Assembly: GCA_037833965.1 (NCBI GenBank)
Contig: AP031351.1
Span: 24,068,501 to 24,132,500 of the forward strand
Direction of reading: 5' to 3'
Source: Marchantia polymorpha subsp. ruderalis
Taxonomy: Eukaryota; Streptophyta; Marchantiopsida; Marchantiales; Marchantiaceae
Length of the DNA: 64,000 nucleotides
A model generated the notes under the pieces. The model did no database searches. It was not told where the DNA came from and saw only the letters and a program-made list of their open reading frames with translations. This document shows, in pieces, positions 1 to 12,556 of this stretch (its first letter is position 1; each line of letters begins with the position of its first letter). A program made the position numbers and the translations under genes.

Positions 1-293
1 AGTACGAGATGAAGGTCGGGCCTTGGGCAATCGGATTGGGCTGTTGTATTCTTACTGTACAGTAGGACTTCGCTAAGTATCGTTAAGGAGCCGGGACCAC
101 TACTCGGTCGGCCGGTGCGACCACGGTAATGCGTGGAAAGAAGGGAAGGCGAGCAGGGTGCTACTGCGTACGACGTGGTGGTGACTGGTGAGGCTGATTG
201 GACTGGATTCTCCCCCGACTCATTCAATCTCTGCATCCTTCGATCGCGTGCGGTGAGTCGCAGAATTTGCAATTTCGGAATTTGTGCTGAGCG
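1..293 (+). promoter_or_regulatory. 5' leader and proximal promoter of SUFC
   Basis: This stretch precedes the SUFC start codon at 294. It holds a short upstream reading frame (ATG at 129, stop at 189-191, 20 basic residues). I do not see a convincing TATA box. The upstream frame would matter only if transcription starts before 129, which cannot be told from sequence. The stretch is GC-richer than the intergenic DNA elsewhere in the window. Confidence 0.4.
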
Positions 294-3127
294 ATGGCAG
301 CGACAGGGGCCGTGGTCTCGGTTACAGGCGTCTGCTGGGAGGCATGTTTCCAGCCGCAGCGGAATAGGAGAGTTAGCGCGACGAAATTGCAGTCGTCCTC
401 TGCCGATGCTGTCGTTGGCTTCTCCCGAAAATGCAGAGTGGAAGGAGCGACTCTGATGTCCAGTTGCAGCAGTGCAGTGAAACCTTCCTCCTCGTCGGTT
501 TCTTCATGCTCTTCGAAGCCTCAGCAACACCACGGGCGGAGAGGCCGAGCGTTTGCGACTATGGCAACAATGGCTGAGTCACCCGTGGCATCCGAGCTGG
601 AGAAGGTCGGGGATGTGCTCCTGGAAGTCAGGGGATTGTGCGCTGTGGTGGAAGCCACTGGCAAGGAGATTTTGCGTGGTGTGGATCTCACCGTTCGACA
701 AGGAGAGGTATGCCTGCAGGCAGCACAGTCGTTTTCGCTTTTGGAATCTATGCAGCTTGTAGTCATGTTCAAGCGACTGGCTTGAATTTTCCCCAGAAAC
801 CGAGTTCAAATTCAACCTCTGTATAGGACCTCTTAGAAAGCTTGCTCTTGATTTTGGGCGAATTTTGAAGAATGGTACCGGTGGAGAGATGATTTCGTTT
901 TCATGAGAAACTGAGACCGAAAATCTGAAGAGGCCTAGATGGTCGGAGTTCTGTATCAAAAGTGCCGTTGTTTTTGTTGTTCGTCGCGGCCTACACAAAG
1001 ATATCACGAGAAAAATATGTTGGGAATTGTTAGTCCGATCAAGAGGTCTCATACGAGGGATGAAATTTTCTTCATAATCAATAACGACTGTATACGTAAT
1101 AATGAAAATACATGAGAATAAATATGATGTGCTCACACTGCCGTAGGCCAACTTTGAAACGATGTGCAGGTGCATGCTATCATGGGCAAGAATGGTTCGG
1201 GGAAGAGCACGTTGTCCAAGGTGAGTCATTCCGACAATTTTTGGCATCCCATATGTATGTTCTTGGACGTGACAGTTCAGATAGATTGACGGGAAGCAAG
1301 ACGTGCGTATGGCAGGTACTGGTGGGTCACCCAGATTACTTGGTCACAAGTGGCACAGCAACCTACAAAGGAGAAAATCTTTTTGACAAAGAGCCTGAAG
1401 AAAGGAGCCATGCTGGACTTTTTTTGAGTTTCCAGTCTCCAGTTGAAATCCCTGGAGTAAGCAACATGGATTTCTTACGGATGGCCTGCAACGCCCGTCG
1501 CTCATCCCTCGGGCTTCCAGAGTTCGGTCCTCTTGAGGTGATTTTTGATCTTTTAACATCGTTCCTTTGCTGAGGAGGTGTATTTTGTCGTAATATATTG
1601 TGGGCTACGCTCGTGTTACATTTCAGGTCCGATAGAAACTTCAAGCATATTTCACGACCACGAAATAATCTAGTTTAATTTTTGTCATTGACAAGACGCA
1701 CATTTCTCCTCCCTTTACGTTGTTTGTCTCTCTTCATCCTTCTTCTGGACTTATAACTGATCTTCGTATTTGAATCATTGTAATTTCTTATGTCACACAG
1801 TTTTATGGATTTCTATCTCCGAAGTTGGCTGCACTGAATATGGATCCAAGCTTTCTGGATCGCAATGTGAACGAAGGTTTCAGTGGTGGTGAAAAGAAGC
1901 GTAATGAAATTTTGCAACTAGCGGTACGCCCACTTTTACTCACACCTTCAGCCTTACGAGGTGATAAACCCTCGGAAGGCTGAAACCTCGAGGTTTATTA
2001 TCTGTTTAATAACCAAGGTTCATAAATTTAAGGTTTTCTTTTCTTGTCAGTTCAGTATGTAAGGCTTGAATCTTAGGTAGATGATACAGAGAGTTAGAAT
2101 GCTTGAAAGCCAGGGCGTAAACAGTCTTTACTTTCAGCCCGAGTGGTGGAGAAAGTTTGGAGTTTGCACAGAAGCACCGTAATATTGCGTTTTGGTTTTG
2201 GAGTAACCTGGACAATTAACCTTCGTTCTTCAACTTTAGAAGACAAAATTCCTCAAGCACAAGGTTGATATTGACCTACATATCGACTTAGATTACCCCA
2301 TGTGACAATGTCTGTACTTTCCACATGGGAAGCATATTGATAGCCCAAAGAGACTCTCTCGTTCCCGGTCAGAGGTCGTTCATTCATCTGGAGAGACTGC
2401 AGTGTGTCTAGTGCTCACATTCGGACCTGACGTATGGTGTTTTTAAAATTTAAGAATCACGATCTCCACTATGTACTAAAATCACGATCTGCACTATGTA
2501 CTTCCAGCCTCTCGATATTTCAGACACGATTCGGATACAACACAACGATTGTCTTAAGCGTTGAATTTACAGTTGGAAGAGTCTGGGGTTTCCTTTTCTT
2601 TCAAGAACTGGCTGCTGCTAAGCTCCAGGCACGAAACAAGCGGATCCTCTGTGCGGCTCTGTGCCGCTTGGTCTAAAGTTGTAGTCATTTCCACGTTTTG
2701 AATTTGTGATAAGTGCCCTGTATACGACTCACCCTGTCTCATTGACGTCCAGGTGTTGGAGGCAGACATGGCTATATTGGATGAGATAGATTCTGGCTTA
2801 GATGTGGACGCCTTGAGGGATGTTGCTGCAGCCGTAAATGGCCTGAGAAAGTCAGACAATGCGGTTCTTATGATTACCCATTATCAGAGGCTTCTGGACT
2901 ACATCAAACCCACATACGTTCATATTATGGTACGTATTCAAGTTTGTTAGCATTTCTACTCGTTTTGCTCTAGCTTGTTCATCACTTCATTTCTTTGGCA
3001 GCAGCAGTGACTGGTCGGTCACTCGTTGTCTTAACAGGAAGCAGGGCGCATCGTAAAGACGGGCGATAGTTCTCTAGCTTTACAATTGGAGGCAGGGGGA
3101 TATGAAGCTCTGAAGGAGTCGGCTTGA
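294..3127 (+). CDS. SUFC: Plastid SufC, ABC-type ATPase of Fe-S cluster assembly (ABCI6/NAP7)
   Basis: Six exons join in frame: 294-707, 1170-1220, 1316-1537, 1801-1923, 2753-2929, 3038-3127, all introns GT-AG and all phase 0, giving 358 residues. Residues 1 to about 85 are Ser-rich and fit a chloroplast transit peptide. The ATPase core follows: Walker [10 protein letters not shown] (144-152), Q-loop FQSP with Gln195, signature FSGGEKKR (256-263), Walker B MAILDE with catalytic Glu281, D-loop SGLD (284-287) and H-loop His313. Family knowledge: SufC energises the SufBCD scaffold that builds Fe-S clusters in the plastid stroma. Bacterial SufC is about 250 residues and the plant form about 340, so the length fits. 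The start at 294 is the first ATG in frame and opens the transit peptide. No defect is seen. Confidence 0.96.
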
Positions 3128-3480
3128 GATTGTGCCTCTGGGCGAATGTATTGTAATTTTATTGCGATCTCTGAGCGAATTGTCAAAAGAAAACGGGCAT
3201 TCTTTGCCCTCGGTGATGTAACACTATCTCATTCTCTTAGGAAATTTTCCGAGAGGATCAGGAGGAGAGCATAGGACCAAATAGTGGAATCCCAATTCGA
3301 AGCCACCCACTAAGCTACAGGCGAATTTCACAATTGATATGTTGAGCGCACAATCATCAACGCGATAGATGTTGAAAGTCCTGTAGGTGAGTTTTTGTCC
3401 GATACTAAGAACATTTCGATCACGCGTCTAATCTTTATGTAAAAGGAGCTTCTCGATCACCTCTCGTAAATAAAACTGCT
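3128..3480 (+). other. 3' flank of SUFC
   Basis: The stretch follows the SUFC stop codon. An AATAAA hexamer lies at 3469-3474 and could serve polyadenylation, though plant signals are loose and the true site is not visible. Nothing else is recognised. Confidence 0.3.
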
Positions 3481-6400
3481 GGAGAGATTTGGACTTGCAG
3501 GTACCAATATGCTTTGTTCCTCCTCGTTTACACAATACTACCTTCAATGTGGGTCTGATTTTGACAAGGTTTTACATTTTAGGTCACGAGATGCCGAAGT
3601 TAAAGACACGTTTGAGGCAGTTAGTAGCAGCCGATGGTGGAAAGTTGGCTTTTGAAGATATCAAATATAACAGATGGGGTCAACGAAATTTGAATCATCT
3701 TGTAATACCACTCCAAGGCTAGGCCAAGTCTGTCAAAACGCAATTCTCACAGCTGAGGACTTTTAGTCGGCTTGTAAATTTCTTGATCAGATGGCGTCGA
3801 TGTCTTCAAAATCCCATCCCGATGAAGATCTCACAGGCTTCAAAAGACGCTGGCCGCCACTACATCCACCATGCGGCTCAGGCCCGTTTTGTAACAGGAA
3901 GTTACAGTTGTTCTGATGAGTTTTGTCCGAAAAGGATACGATCGCCCTGCACTTTACCAGAGGTCTTAGTACCACCATAAAATTGCTGTCTTATCCCAAT
4001 GCTGCGTGAGGGATGCCCACCTAAGTAGACATTGTGCTTAAATATCATCGAAATGTCATCCGACATCGAAGAATTTTATCAGAGCTGCAAGGCGTTATAT
4101 CGAAGTTCTGTACTCCCTGGTTTTGTTGGGTGGCTTTGATAGTATGGCAAGGTAAGAGGGATTTCAAGACTAGGAAGGACGACTTCACGCATCAGGTATC
4201 GTCCTGTGAGTAGATAGGACACTTACAGGTCACAAAAATTAAAGGAGAATAGCTGCTGCCAGGCAGCTCCAATGAAAAACTAGACACTTTCTTCGTTCAC
4301 TTATTATTCTTCAGCACATACACGAACAGAAGTGAGGTGCCGGTACAGCTGCAAAGTCATGACATTCACACTTCTTTCGGATACCAAACACATGTTAGCG
4401 ATCAAAGAACAATCCAGCACTTGATCTCATGTCCCACCATGCTCTGTTATCGCTTACATCCTGATATTAACTTCCTGGTTCAACTACTCGGTAATTAAGA
4501 AGCTGGACACCAATCGTCACACCTTTGCTTCTTCTTACATTAGTTTTCTCTTATCATCTTACTGCAACGACTTATTCCTGGAATGACTTTAGAAAGAAAA
4601 GTAGATCATACTCGAGGTTTTGTGTAAAGTAAAGTGAATTTTTAAGGTCGATCTTCTCGTTATTGATAAATGGACCTCCTGATTCTTCCCCGACACTTTC
4701 AAGGCGTGGGAGGTTAGATTTATGGAAACATTGCTTACACGTGGTTCTTTTCACGGAATTATTTGAAACCCCCTTGACTGCTGCCTTCTCGAAATTTGGA
4801 GAAGTGGGTGAAAGAAAATCCACTACGAAAGAAGCACCGAAATTACCTCCAAGCCAAACTTCTACGGTCCGTGATAACTCGAAAAATTTATACGCTAGCG
4901 TAGATTCAAATCCCGTACTCGCAGTCATGTTTCATAGTGTATGAAGTGTAAAGCAAATGTATCGAAGTGAACGAAGGGGCAGACTCGGATCTTCATCAGG
5001 TAATAACAGGGAGACGCAATTTTGTGCAGCATTATGGAAAACAAAGACCCACGGCTGATTGTCGTTGAGTATGGGAGCGGTGTTACCTTTGTGGTTGCGA
5101 ACCGATTGCACTGGTCAGAAGCTAGTGAGAACAGAACACCTTCCTCTTCTTCTCTTTTCCTTCCTGTTTGATCCCTACAATTTCCGTTACATGACCCTGT
5201 GTGATCAGTTGTCTGCTGCCCCCCAGGAGGGATTCGCTCTGCCGCTGGGAACATACATGAGCATGGAGGATTCTTGACCTCGGGCCAACGAAGGAAGCGA
5301 GTGCTGCTGGTAGAATCGATCAGTGAGATGACCGATTGGCTTGGCTTCCTCGATGCATTTCAGATTGTGGAAAAGTCGATCCAGATCATCCGAGTTTGAC
5401 CGATGACGGTCGGTTGAGTTCAGATACTGAGATGAGCATTGATCCGAAGCATTCCTGGTAGGAAAGGCAGTGGAATCCCTCATCCCATGCCAGGCTTTGA
5501 TCGAAGATAGAGACACGATGGCGTTCATGCTAGTATGTACCTACGTTTGAGGCAAAGCCTGGACACCGTTTTTCCTTGTCCTGTCTTTTCTTTGCTTGGT
5601 CCAATGCATCCGTAGTTGAGAATTGCAGTGTTCGCGCTGTTGTCGATCTGCAGGATATTCTTTAGCTTCTAGTGATGTTCGGGTCTCTGGCGTCTTTCTT
5701 TCTTGCACGAAGCTAAGCTTTGCACCGATTTTGGCCATCACGCTCATTTTGAAAAGCATCGCCGTAAACCGTTTCTGTTATGGCGAACCTGTTGCTAAAG
5801 CTCTGGCAGAAAGTCGAACGTAGACAAGGGAACGGGGATGATTGCCTTTCTCTGTAATGTAGGTGCTCATCGCGTTGCTTATCTTGTGCTCGGTGCTGCT
5901 GTACGCTGCTCCAAGAGCATTCCTACCGGCCTTACGCTTGAACAAACGCCGATGCTATTGGTACAACAAGAAGACCGCGGAGGACTTTTGTGCCGAAAGC
6001 TTCATCACGGCCGAGATTGGCAATGAACTTTTGGCCACTTGAACGTCTCCTCATCTGTCGAACATGGCCGGAGTTGAGAGGGAAAATTAGCAGACAAATT
6101 GGAACCTGCATTCTTGGACCCCGAACGACAACTCTTTTGGATACATCTGGGAACCTTGTCAACTTCAATTCTTACCGGTGCTCGTCCGGTTGGATTGGTT
6201 TGACAGCAGTAGTTTTGGCTGCACCGAAGAGAAGGCGTGCGCAGAGACAAGCGCCAAGAGGATATGAGCTTCTTTCGGAGAGCTGGTGGGGACAAATGTT
6301 GTGAATAAGACGGACGAGCTTCAGAATCGAAGAGATGTATACGAGGTTGCATACATCACCATCATCTTCGGACATCATCTTCGGACTCTCGCATCGGACA

Positions 6401-6711
6401 AACTAAAAGTCGAATGCAGTATCGTGTCAACTATTTCCTTGAAAGAAAAGCTCAGATCGAACTGTAGTCTTCCATATGAATGTCAGTCCTTTCGTCTCTC
6501 CAACCCTTCACAATATTCAGTATCGGGCTTAACACATAATTTTTCCAAAAGACGTACGTCGTCAGTCGTCAAAACGAAAGTTCAGAATGAGAACAACCGG
6601 AAGTGATGATGAAGTGATGGGTAATGTAACGAGGCATGGTGTTGCAATGGTGTACTTTGGTGAGGATGACAACTAACCAACAGAGTTGGTCTGGCCGTAC
6701 TCCGCAGGAGT
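3481..6711. other. Intergenic region without a recognised gene
   Basis: Base composition is mixed, not AT-rich, and short open frames occur on both strands (for example 3489-3722 +, 4572-4928 -, 5205-5528 -, 5541-5759 -, 6005-6352 -). None has a motif I recognise, and I could not link any by plausible splice sites into a longer protein. The balanced composition leaves room for a non-coding transcript or a decayed gene. Confidence 0.4.
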
Positions 6712-7668
6712 ATGGCGAGTGGGAGAAGAGTGACTAAAGCCCGAAAGATGTCCACTGCAGCGTCAGTGGACGATGTGGTGGATGAAATTTATAGACTCCG
6801 CCCAAACGAGTTCACTTTGCGGAAACTCCTGGACTTCTACACGAACAGTCCAGTGCTGGGCAAGTTTCTGATCATTCAGAAGGTGCGTGAGAGTTTGGCA
6901 ACTCCATTTGAGGATGTGGTGGCCGAGGTCTGTAAGCTGTCACAGCAGTTAGAGCTCCGGGACGAGGAGGAACCGAAGCTTCCTTTGCCGGATGATCCAT
7001 GCCTGAGCATGCACATTGCGGTCATATTTGACGATCCCGACAGCCTGTCGGGAATTGTTCTCTTCCATGTCATCAGGATCTTCAATGCTCTGCAGAGGTC
7101 GGTCGAGCTGTATGATTGTGAGCGCGATTGCGTCGTGGGTATGGCTTGTGGAGTGTGGACTGATCTCGTGGACTTGCTGGCACCTGTGGAAGACAGGCCT
7201 CTGCGAATCTCGTCCCTTCTGCCAGCCATCGAGTGGCTAAAACAGCATCCTGATGGAATTGTCCTGGCGGAGTTTCGAGCAGATACCAGGAAGAGAGAAA
7301 TGTGGATGAGAAGGTGGCACAAGTGGCTCACGATCGTGGACGAATGTTGGGCCATCAAAAAATATTTGGATCCGTTCTATGTATTTCTTGAGGAGGCAGA
7401 TGGTGCTATTTTTGCAGAGGTCGTGAAATCGACTAACGAAAATTTTGCCCACGCTTCCCCCAGACTTCCTGAACCTGCTCAAATCGATGTCAACCCCAGA
7501 TATGGAAGTGCTCCACTTCGTCTGCGTAGATTTGCATCCCTTCCTGAAGCCACACAAGTAGCTTCTGCACTCCGAACGCACCTCTCTGTTCCGGGCTCGC
7601 AAGATGGCAGCTGTGCACTTGCTGCCAGAATATGCACCTTCTCATGCTACAACATGATCTGGTGGTAA
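6712..7668 (+). CDS. Intronless protein of 318 residues, function unknown
   Basis: A single open frame from ATG 6712 to the TAA at 7666-7668. It is far longer than chance frames nearby and has regular protein composition: a basic N-terminus (MASGRRVTKARK), then alternating acidic and hydrophobic helical-looking segments, an acidic stretch RDEEEPKLPLPDD near residue 85, a Trp/Arg-rich segment REMWMRRWHKW near residue 198, and a less ordered C-terminus from about residue 245. I see no signal peptide, membrane segment or zinc-binding pattern. I recognise no family. A lineage-specific bryophyte gene or the single-exon remnant of an older gene are both possible. The open frame itself is clear, while its expression is inferred. 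Confidence 0.6.
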   Translation: MASGRRVTKARKMSTAASVDDVVDEIYRLRPNEFTLRKLLDFYTNSPVLGKFLIIQKVRESLATPFEDVVAEVCKLSQQLELRDEEEPKLPLPDDPCLSMHIAVIFDDPDSLSGIVLFHVIRIFNALQRSVELYDCERDCVVGMACGVWTDLVDLLAPVEDRPLRISSLLPAIEWLKQHPDGIVLAEFRADTRKREMWMRRWHKWLTIVDECWAIKKYLDPFYVFLEEADGAIFAEVVKSTNENFAHASPRLPEPAQIDVNPRYGSAPLRLRRFASLPEATQVASALRTHLSVPGSQDGSCALAARICTFSCYNMIWW

Positions 7669-8760
7669 CAAATTTCTAATCATTGACATCTTCCGACATT
7701 TCTTCTCGAATTCGACACGATCCCAACCATCGTAATGCTATGTATGAGCATCAGTTTCACGGCTTCAGAGAGACTTCGATTCTTTCTTGTGACGAGGTGT
7801 GTCGGCGCAATATAGCAAAGCCCAGATGTGATGCAAATCTGTCTCGAACCATTTTCTGACATCTTCGCTGAAGGAAATTGGACGTAAGACGCATGTCTGA
7901 GCAAGAACTTGAAATAAGGAGTCCAATCAAAGAAATGCTGGCTTTACAACAAGGGAAGCAATGGCAAAAGATCGAATATGAGATGATAGGTTAGCATTCC
8001 ACGGCATCTCCCGACAACCTTGCGTTTCCCACACGTTCCGACTTGTGTCTGAGTCTCTACAGGACTTTGATCGTCCATGTGAATTGCATGTGGTGAGAAC
8101 ATTGCTCTTGTGATCGAATGAAATAGCACCTCTGTAGCTTTGCAATGATAAGTTCGGTGAAAATCAGTGTCTCTGAAACCCCCAATGTTGGAATCTACTT
8201 TTTGAACCAACCAATTAGTTATTCAAACACATCTTGACATCCTCTTGACTTACACTTTTCCACAAACTACCTCGTGGAGAAAGTTCAAGTAGTTGATTGA
8301 TCTGAACATCAATGAACTAAATATTGAGATTTGGCAAATTCTTATTATTCAAATGAAAGAGTTATCATCAAGACGGACGTACAAACGTGTTGTGTTAGTT
8401 TTATGTTTGCGAGTGTGTTATAAACGTAAACATACAACTATAATTAGCAAATATTCACGCCTTATGAATTTATCACAAAAGTAACTCAATATTAGATTTA
8501 GCTTCTAACAAAGTGGAGGTTTTTGATGTAATGCAACATATATGTTGATGTCATTTGTGTTTGTGATAGATGAAATAAAAAATGGATGCAAATTATCAAC
8601 AATGATATACTCATGTTATGACACTAGTTTTTGTTAAACAAACATATAATTTGAATGTTGTAAGTAAATAAATAAATATATAACATTCAAATTTTGCAAT
8701 GATGATATCGTGAAATATTTGTCTAGACTTCTATCCACGAAATCATTGAGATTGTTGAGA
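7669..8760. other. Intergenic, increasingly AT-rich
   Basis: No gene is recognised. Short open frames on the minus strand (7680-7904, 7927-8210) have no known motif. From about 8290 the sequence becomes AT-rich and merges with the repeat block that follows. Confidence 0.4.
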
Positions 8761-8990
8761 GCATGCTGCTTTAGTACAGGATGCTGCTCACCGCCGTCTG
8801 GACCGTGATGCGCTAAACCAGCAACAGCGCTGGTACTAGCACATATCCCCTATAATATTGAGTCTGTATTCGAGTGTCCGGTTGCTCGCTCTGGGGAAGA
8901 AGAAAAAAAGCCCTCACGATGTAAAAAGCTCTGAGTTCGAAGTTCGATTCGATGTAGAGGGGAAGGCCCGGGAGCAAAGTTATGCATTGT
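8761..8990 (+). repeat. Possible SINE-like insert
   Basis: A GC-richer island of about 230 bases sits inside AT-rich DNA. It ends with a segment at about 8935-8965 that contains GTTCGATTC, which resembles the B box of an internal RNA polymerase III promoter. An A-box candidate (GCTCGCTCTGGGG) lies about 50 bases upstream but is weak. No tRNA cloverleaf can be drawn. A decayed tRNA-derived SINE is one reading and an unrelated repeat fragment is another. Confidence 0.25.
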
Positions 8991-10330
8991 GAATTTTCTC
9001 ATTATATGATATCACCAAGTTCACATTACTAAAAAAAGCTCAATTAAAATTACAAATGAATATTTGTATGTATGATTTAAACATAAACATAATACATTTT
9101 AAACAAATGATGTTAAAATACATAAACATTAAAAATATGATTTTTGTTAAAATATATCATTAAAAAATACAAAAAAATAATATTATCTTTTGAAACAAAT
9201 ATCTATCAATTAATTTATCATTTACACTATTTTTCTTGTTTTTTAAGAAGTTACTTCAGGCTTTGTTTGACATTATGTACAATGAAAAGAAAAGAAAAAG
9301 GTAGATTAATTAGCTAGCTCTAAATACTTAAATTAGCATAAAGTCTGTATAACACAAATAAGTACTTGCAGTAAAAAAAAACCTGTGTTATGTAGACGTA
9401 ACCTTGTTAAGGTGAACAAAAAAAAAAAATTTAACTTTTTTTTTTTATCAATGATTGTCATGTGTGAAATTCAAACTACATATATATTTCTGAATGTACA
9501 TATTTTCTGTTATGAAAAGACATTCTATTTATATAAAATTAAATTTTTAGCTTAAGATTCTAATATTAATTTTTTTTATCACACATTATTCAAATGATTT
9601 TTTTTCTAAATAAATTATAATTTTCAATCAAAATAATATTTTTTGAAAAGAAATATCAATTGATTGAAGATGATTAATTTTATTAATTAGATAAATGGCC
9701 TCTCCTTTTCTTCTTTGCTCTAAGAAATTTTTTATCTCAATTTAACTGATTCATATATACATGGGTAATTTATCATTTTTTATCATGATAAAATAGATCT
9801 GTGATCTTATAACTATGATATTCTTATATTTATTGAAAGAAATATATCAAACTTGGATAAAGCATTGTAATTGATATTACATACAATTAGAATATAATAT
9901 ATATAATTATTAAAAAATTCAAATATTGAAAGTTACTTCATTACAAGAAAATTTAAGATATATTTATTTTTATATGATTATTATATAATATTTCTAAATG
10001 CCATTCATGGATGTTTGGAATGATTTGTAATTATACTAAGCTATATCAAGTATGATTATCTATCAAATTCACACGTATGAAATAAATCATTTGATGCAAA
10101 TGCTTAACATTTGTAACCTAAATCTATCTAATCTTTTACCTTCATTACATTAATAGTTCTTACTTTAAACAAAATACTAAGTAACGTAATTCATGATGCT
10201 AGTCTACTTCTAAAGTTTGAACACGTCGGTTTACTTGCTATAAGAGAAGGCTTCTACATAAAGTTTTTATAAAACTAAATCCATAGGAAGACGTGGACAT
10301 GAATTAAAGTTGCATATTTGATTACCATGA
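8991..10330. other. AT-rich desert
   Basis: Very AT-rich DNA with homopolymer runs and no open frame of note. It probably consists of old transposon sequence decayed beyond recognition. Confidence 0.5.
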
Positions 10331-10731
10331 TTCATGATATGGCACAGTAGTGAGAATGGTGCAATGCAAATCACGCATCCTATGGAGTCTAGCCCCTGCC
10401 TAGCCAATTGACTCAAGGGGATTCTTAGCCGCCGTCGCAGTCACCCAATTCATCCTTCAATATGGCAGCCATAGCCGTAGGCCCACATCTCCACAACGTT
10501 TGGGCCGTAGCCATGCCTGACTTTCTTACAAATATGACACCAGGTAGCCGCCCGCTATCATATTGTTAGAGTTGTAGTCACCGTCTTCAATGTGTGTATT
10601 GGACTTAAGTCAAATTACTCGCAACGATCTAGGTCCTACTTAGAGCACAAATAGAGGACGACGTTGAGTGTGCTAGGATTCAACGAGCTACATTTTTCAC
10701 TGCGCGTGTTGCCAGCACTTGAGAATGTTTT

Positions 10732-10941
10732 TTAGTACATGGAACTTGAAGCCGGAATGTATAGTATTGCTCGAACAGCTGGGCTCAAAATCAGTGATTT
10801 GGTGGACATTAGTCGCCACCATGGAAGCATGCTGACGTCATGCTTAATATCGCAATCGGATCGGGCTTGCTTCTGGATGTCAAGCTGCAATAGAATAACT
10901 TTGTCGCTCTTGGAAACCTTGAGTAGTCCATATTCAGCCAA
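10732..10941 (-). pseudogene. hAT transposase C-terminal (hATC) fragment
   Basis: The 69-residue open stretch carries the hATC hallmarks: a Trp-Trp pair (LPWWRL), a hydrophobic helix, then ILYIPASSS, which corresponds to the conserved end of the dimerisation domain. It is out of frame with the 11121-11516 fragment upstream in the same gene, so the gene is broken. Confidence 0.75.
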
Positions 10942-11120
10942 TTTGGCATCGATCTAGGCTTCAAGTTGGGAATCTTCTGTTGACGCATCATGGTCTTCAA
11001 TTGATTCATTATCGTCAAAGTCGTCTCAATTCGGACCAACGTTAAGAACTACGATGTGTGATTCTTGACGCAATTTCTTTTATTTAATGAAGGACGTCTG
11101 ACACCAGACATGAATGACAC

Positions 11121-11516
11121 TCACTGCTTCGGTGCTCCAACCTTGCGCATAATGTCCTTGAGATAAACACAGCCTTGGTCGATCAGCTGTTGAGTGAAAC
11201 CATAGTCTTTCAAGTAGTTCTTTTGCAGCGGATCCAGGTACACACTAGCGGCATGGAGAGGCTTGAGTAAATATTTCTCCTTAAGCTGATCGAGCAACAA
11301 CTTTATGATTGGGCCAATATTTTCACTATCGGCGGAAATTGTCATCTTTTCATCGTTGGCGCCATCCACCATGAGAGTTTCATCACGCAGTTGAAGATGG
11401 ATCTTCAGTTTGACCAGCCATATACCGAGGAGATGGAGAGTCGGCGTATTGAATGACTCTAGGGACTTACTAGCCAACTTGAAGTAGTCCAACAATTGGA
11501 TGAGCTCTTTGAGCAC
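11121..11516 (-). pseudogene. hAT transposase central fragment
   Basis: An open stretch of 131 codons. It holds the KPLHAASVYLDP segment followed by QQLIDQGCVYLKDIM, typical of the region before the hATC domain in plant hAT transposases. The frame breaks on both sides. Confidence 0.7.
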
Positions 11517-12185
11517 CTAAGCGAAGATCTTCTCAACGTGATATCTTGTTTCTTCTTTTTCAACAAGTTGATGGCTTCATCAAGTTCGGCAGCCATAGAC
11601 TAAAGCATGATAAGGAGATCGTCAAAGCGCGTTGTCACGTCCTGCTTTAGCTTATTCTTCAGTTCCCTGTTCAGATACTTCTGCTTCATGTAGATGAAAA
11701 ACGACTTCGAATCATCGATCATATCAAAGACAATCTCGCTCTTGTCTTAGAAGAGGTATGCGAGTGGTTGTTTGATGTTGTACATCATGCGCTTCTGCTT
11801 CCTCAACACATAATTGATGCATTTTGAACTATGATGGCAAAAGCACAGATCCATCTCGGATTATCATGACATGCTTTTTGCTCCCGTATTGTTTGACGTT
11901 GCATCAGAATTGACAACCATTTGCTAGTTCGCCGCATGAACCGTAACGTTATCATCCTTCCAAGATTTGAAAGTGCAGACACCGTTCATAATGAACCGCT
12001 GACGCGATGTGACGCGTGCCTTCACTGAACACATCACATGACATGACTTGGCCATGCAAGAGAAAATAGTCATCAATCATGTGCATGATGTCCGCACTGT
12101 ATGCCCTTTGTGTGACATCGTCTATCCAAATGTTTGTAGAAAATGCAACACGCTTATTACACTTGAAGTGATTGTGCGAGATAAC

Positions 12186-12554
12186 CTAAAGCTTGACAAT
12201 GCCCTTGTCAAAACGATCCATAGTTATGCGCTTTATCGTATGTCGGGATTGGAGCAAGTCATTGGCGAGAAGCAGGGTCTTGCTCGCAAAGTCGATATCC
12301 ATGGCTGTGTGGAGAACATTTTTGAATTTCACACTTTTCACAATCGCAAACGGACTCATGTCCCACCAACATAAATTCACGAGAGAATTGGTCATGTTGG
12401 CCTTGACAAAGTCAGTCGGCATTCCACGTTTGGTGCCCCAAATGAGTAAGCTGCAAGAGCTGTACGCAAGCATGAGTGGGCACTCATTGACGACGTGCCA
12501 TCTCTGGAGTTGTATATGTAGATTGTGAAGCAAGTGGTATTGATGCACACACAC
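12186..12554 (-). pseudogene. hAT transposase N-proximal fragment
   Basis: An open stretch of 122 codons with a segment (MSPFAIVKSVKFKNVL) matching the hAT pattern in which Pro-Phe-x-Val-x(4-6)-Phe precedes the catalytic core. The frame begins at the inner edge of a solo LTR at 12557, so that insertion severed the gene from its BED zinc-finger part, which would lie beyond 12908. Confidence 0.6.
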
Positions 12555-12556
12555 AT

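Noticed and set aside
579-1247. 222-codon minus-strand open frame across SUFC exon 1 and intron 1
   Set aside because: It overlaps a secure plus-strand gene with correct splice sites and shows no motif.
3489-3722. 77-codon plus-strand frame after SUFC
   Set aside because: There is no recognised motif, no ATG context of note and no splice partners. Its length is within chance expectation.
5205-5759. Two adjacent minus-strand frames (5205-5528, 5541-5759) as exons of one gene
   Set aside because: No acceptable splice sites join them and neither carries a family motif.
8935-8990. A tRNA gene based on GTTCGATTC
   Set aside because: No acceptor stem, anticodon arm or D arm can be paired around it. 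It is kept only as a weak SINE candidate.
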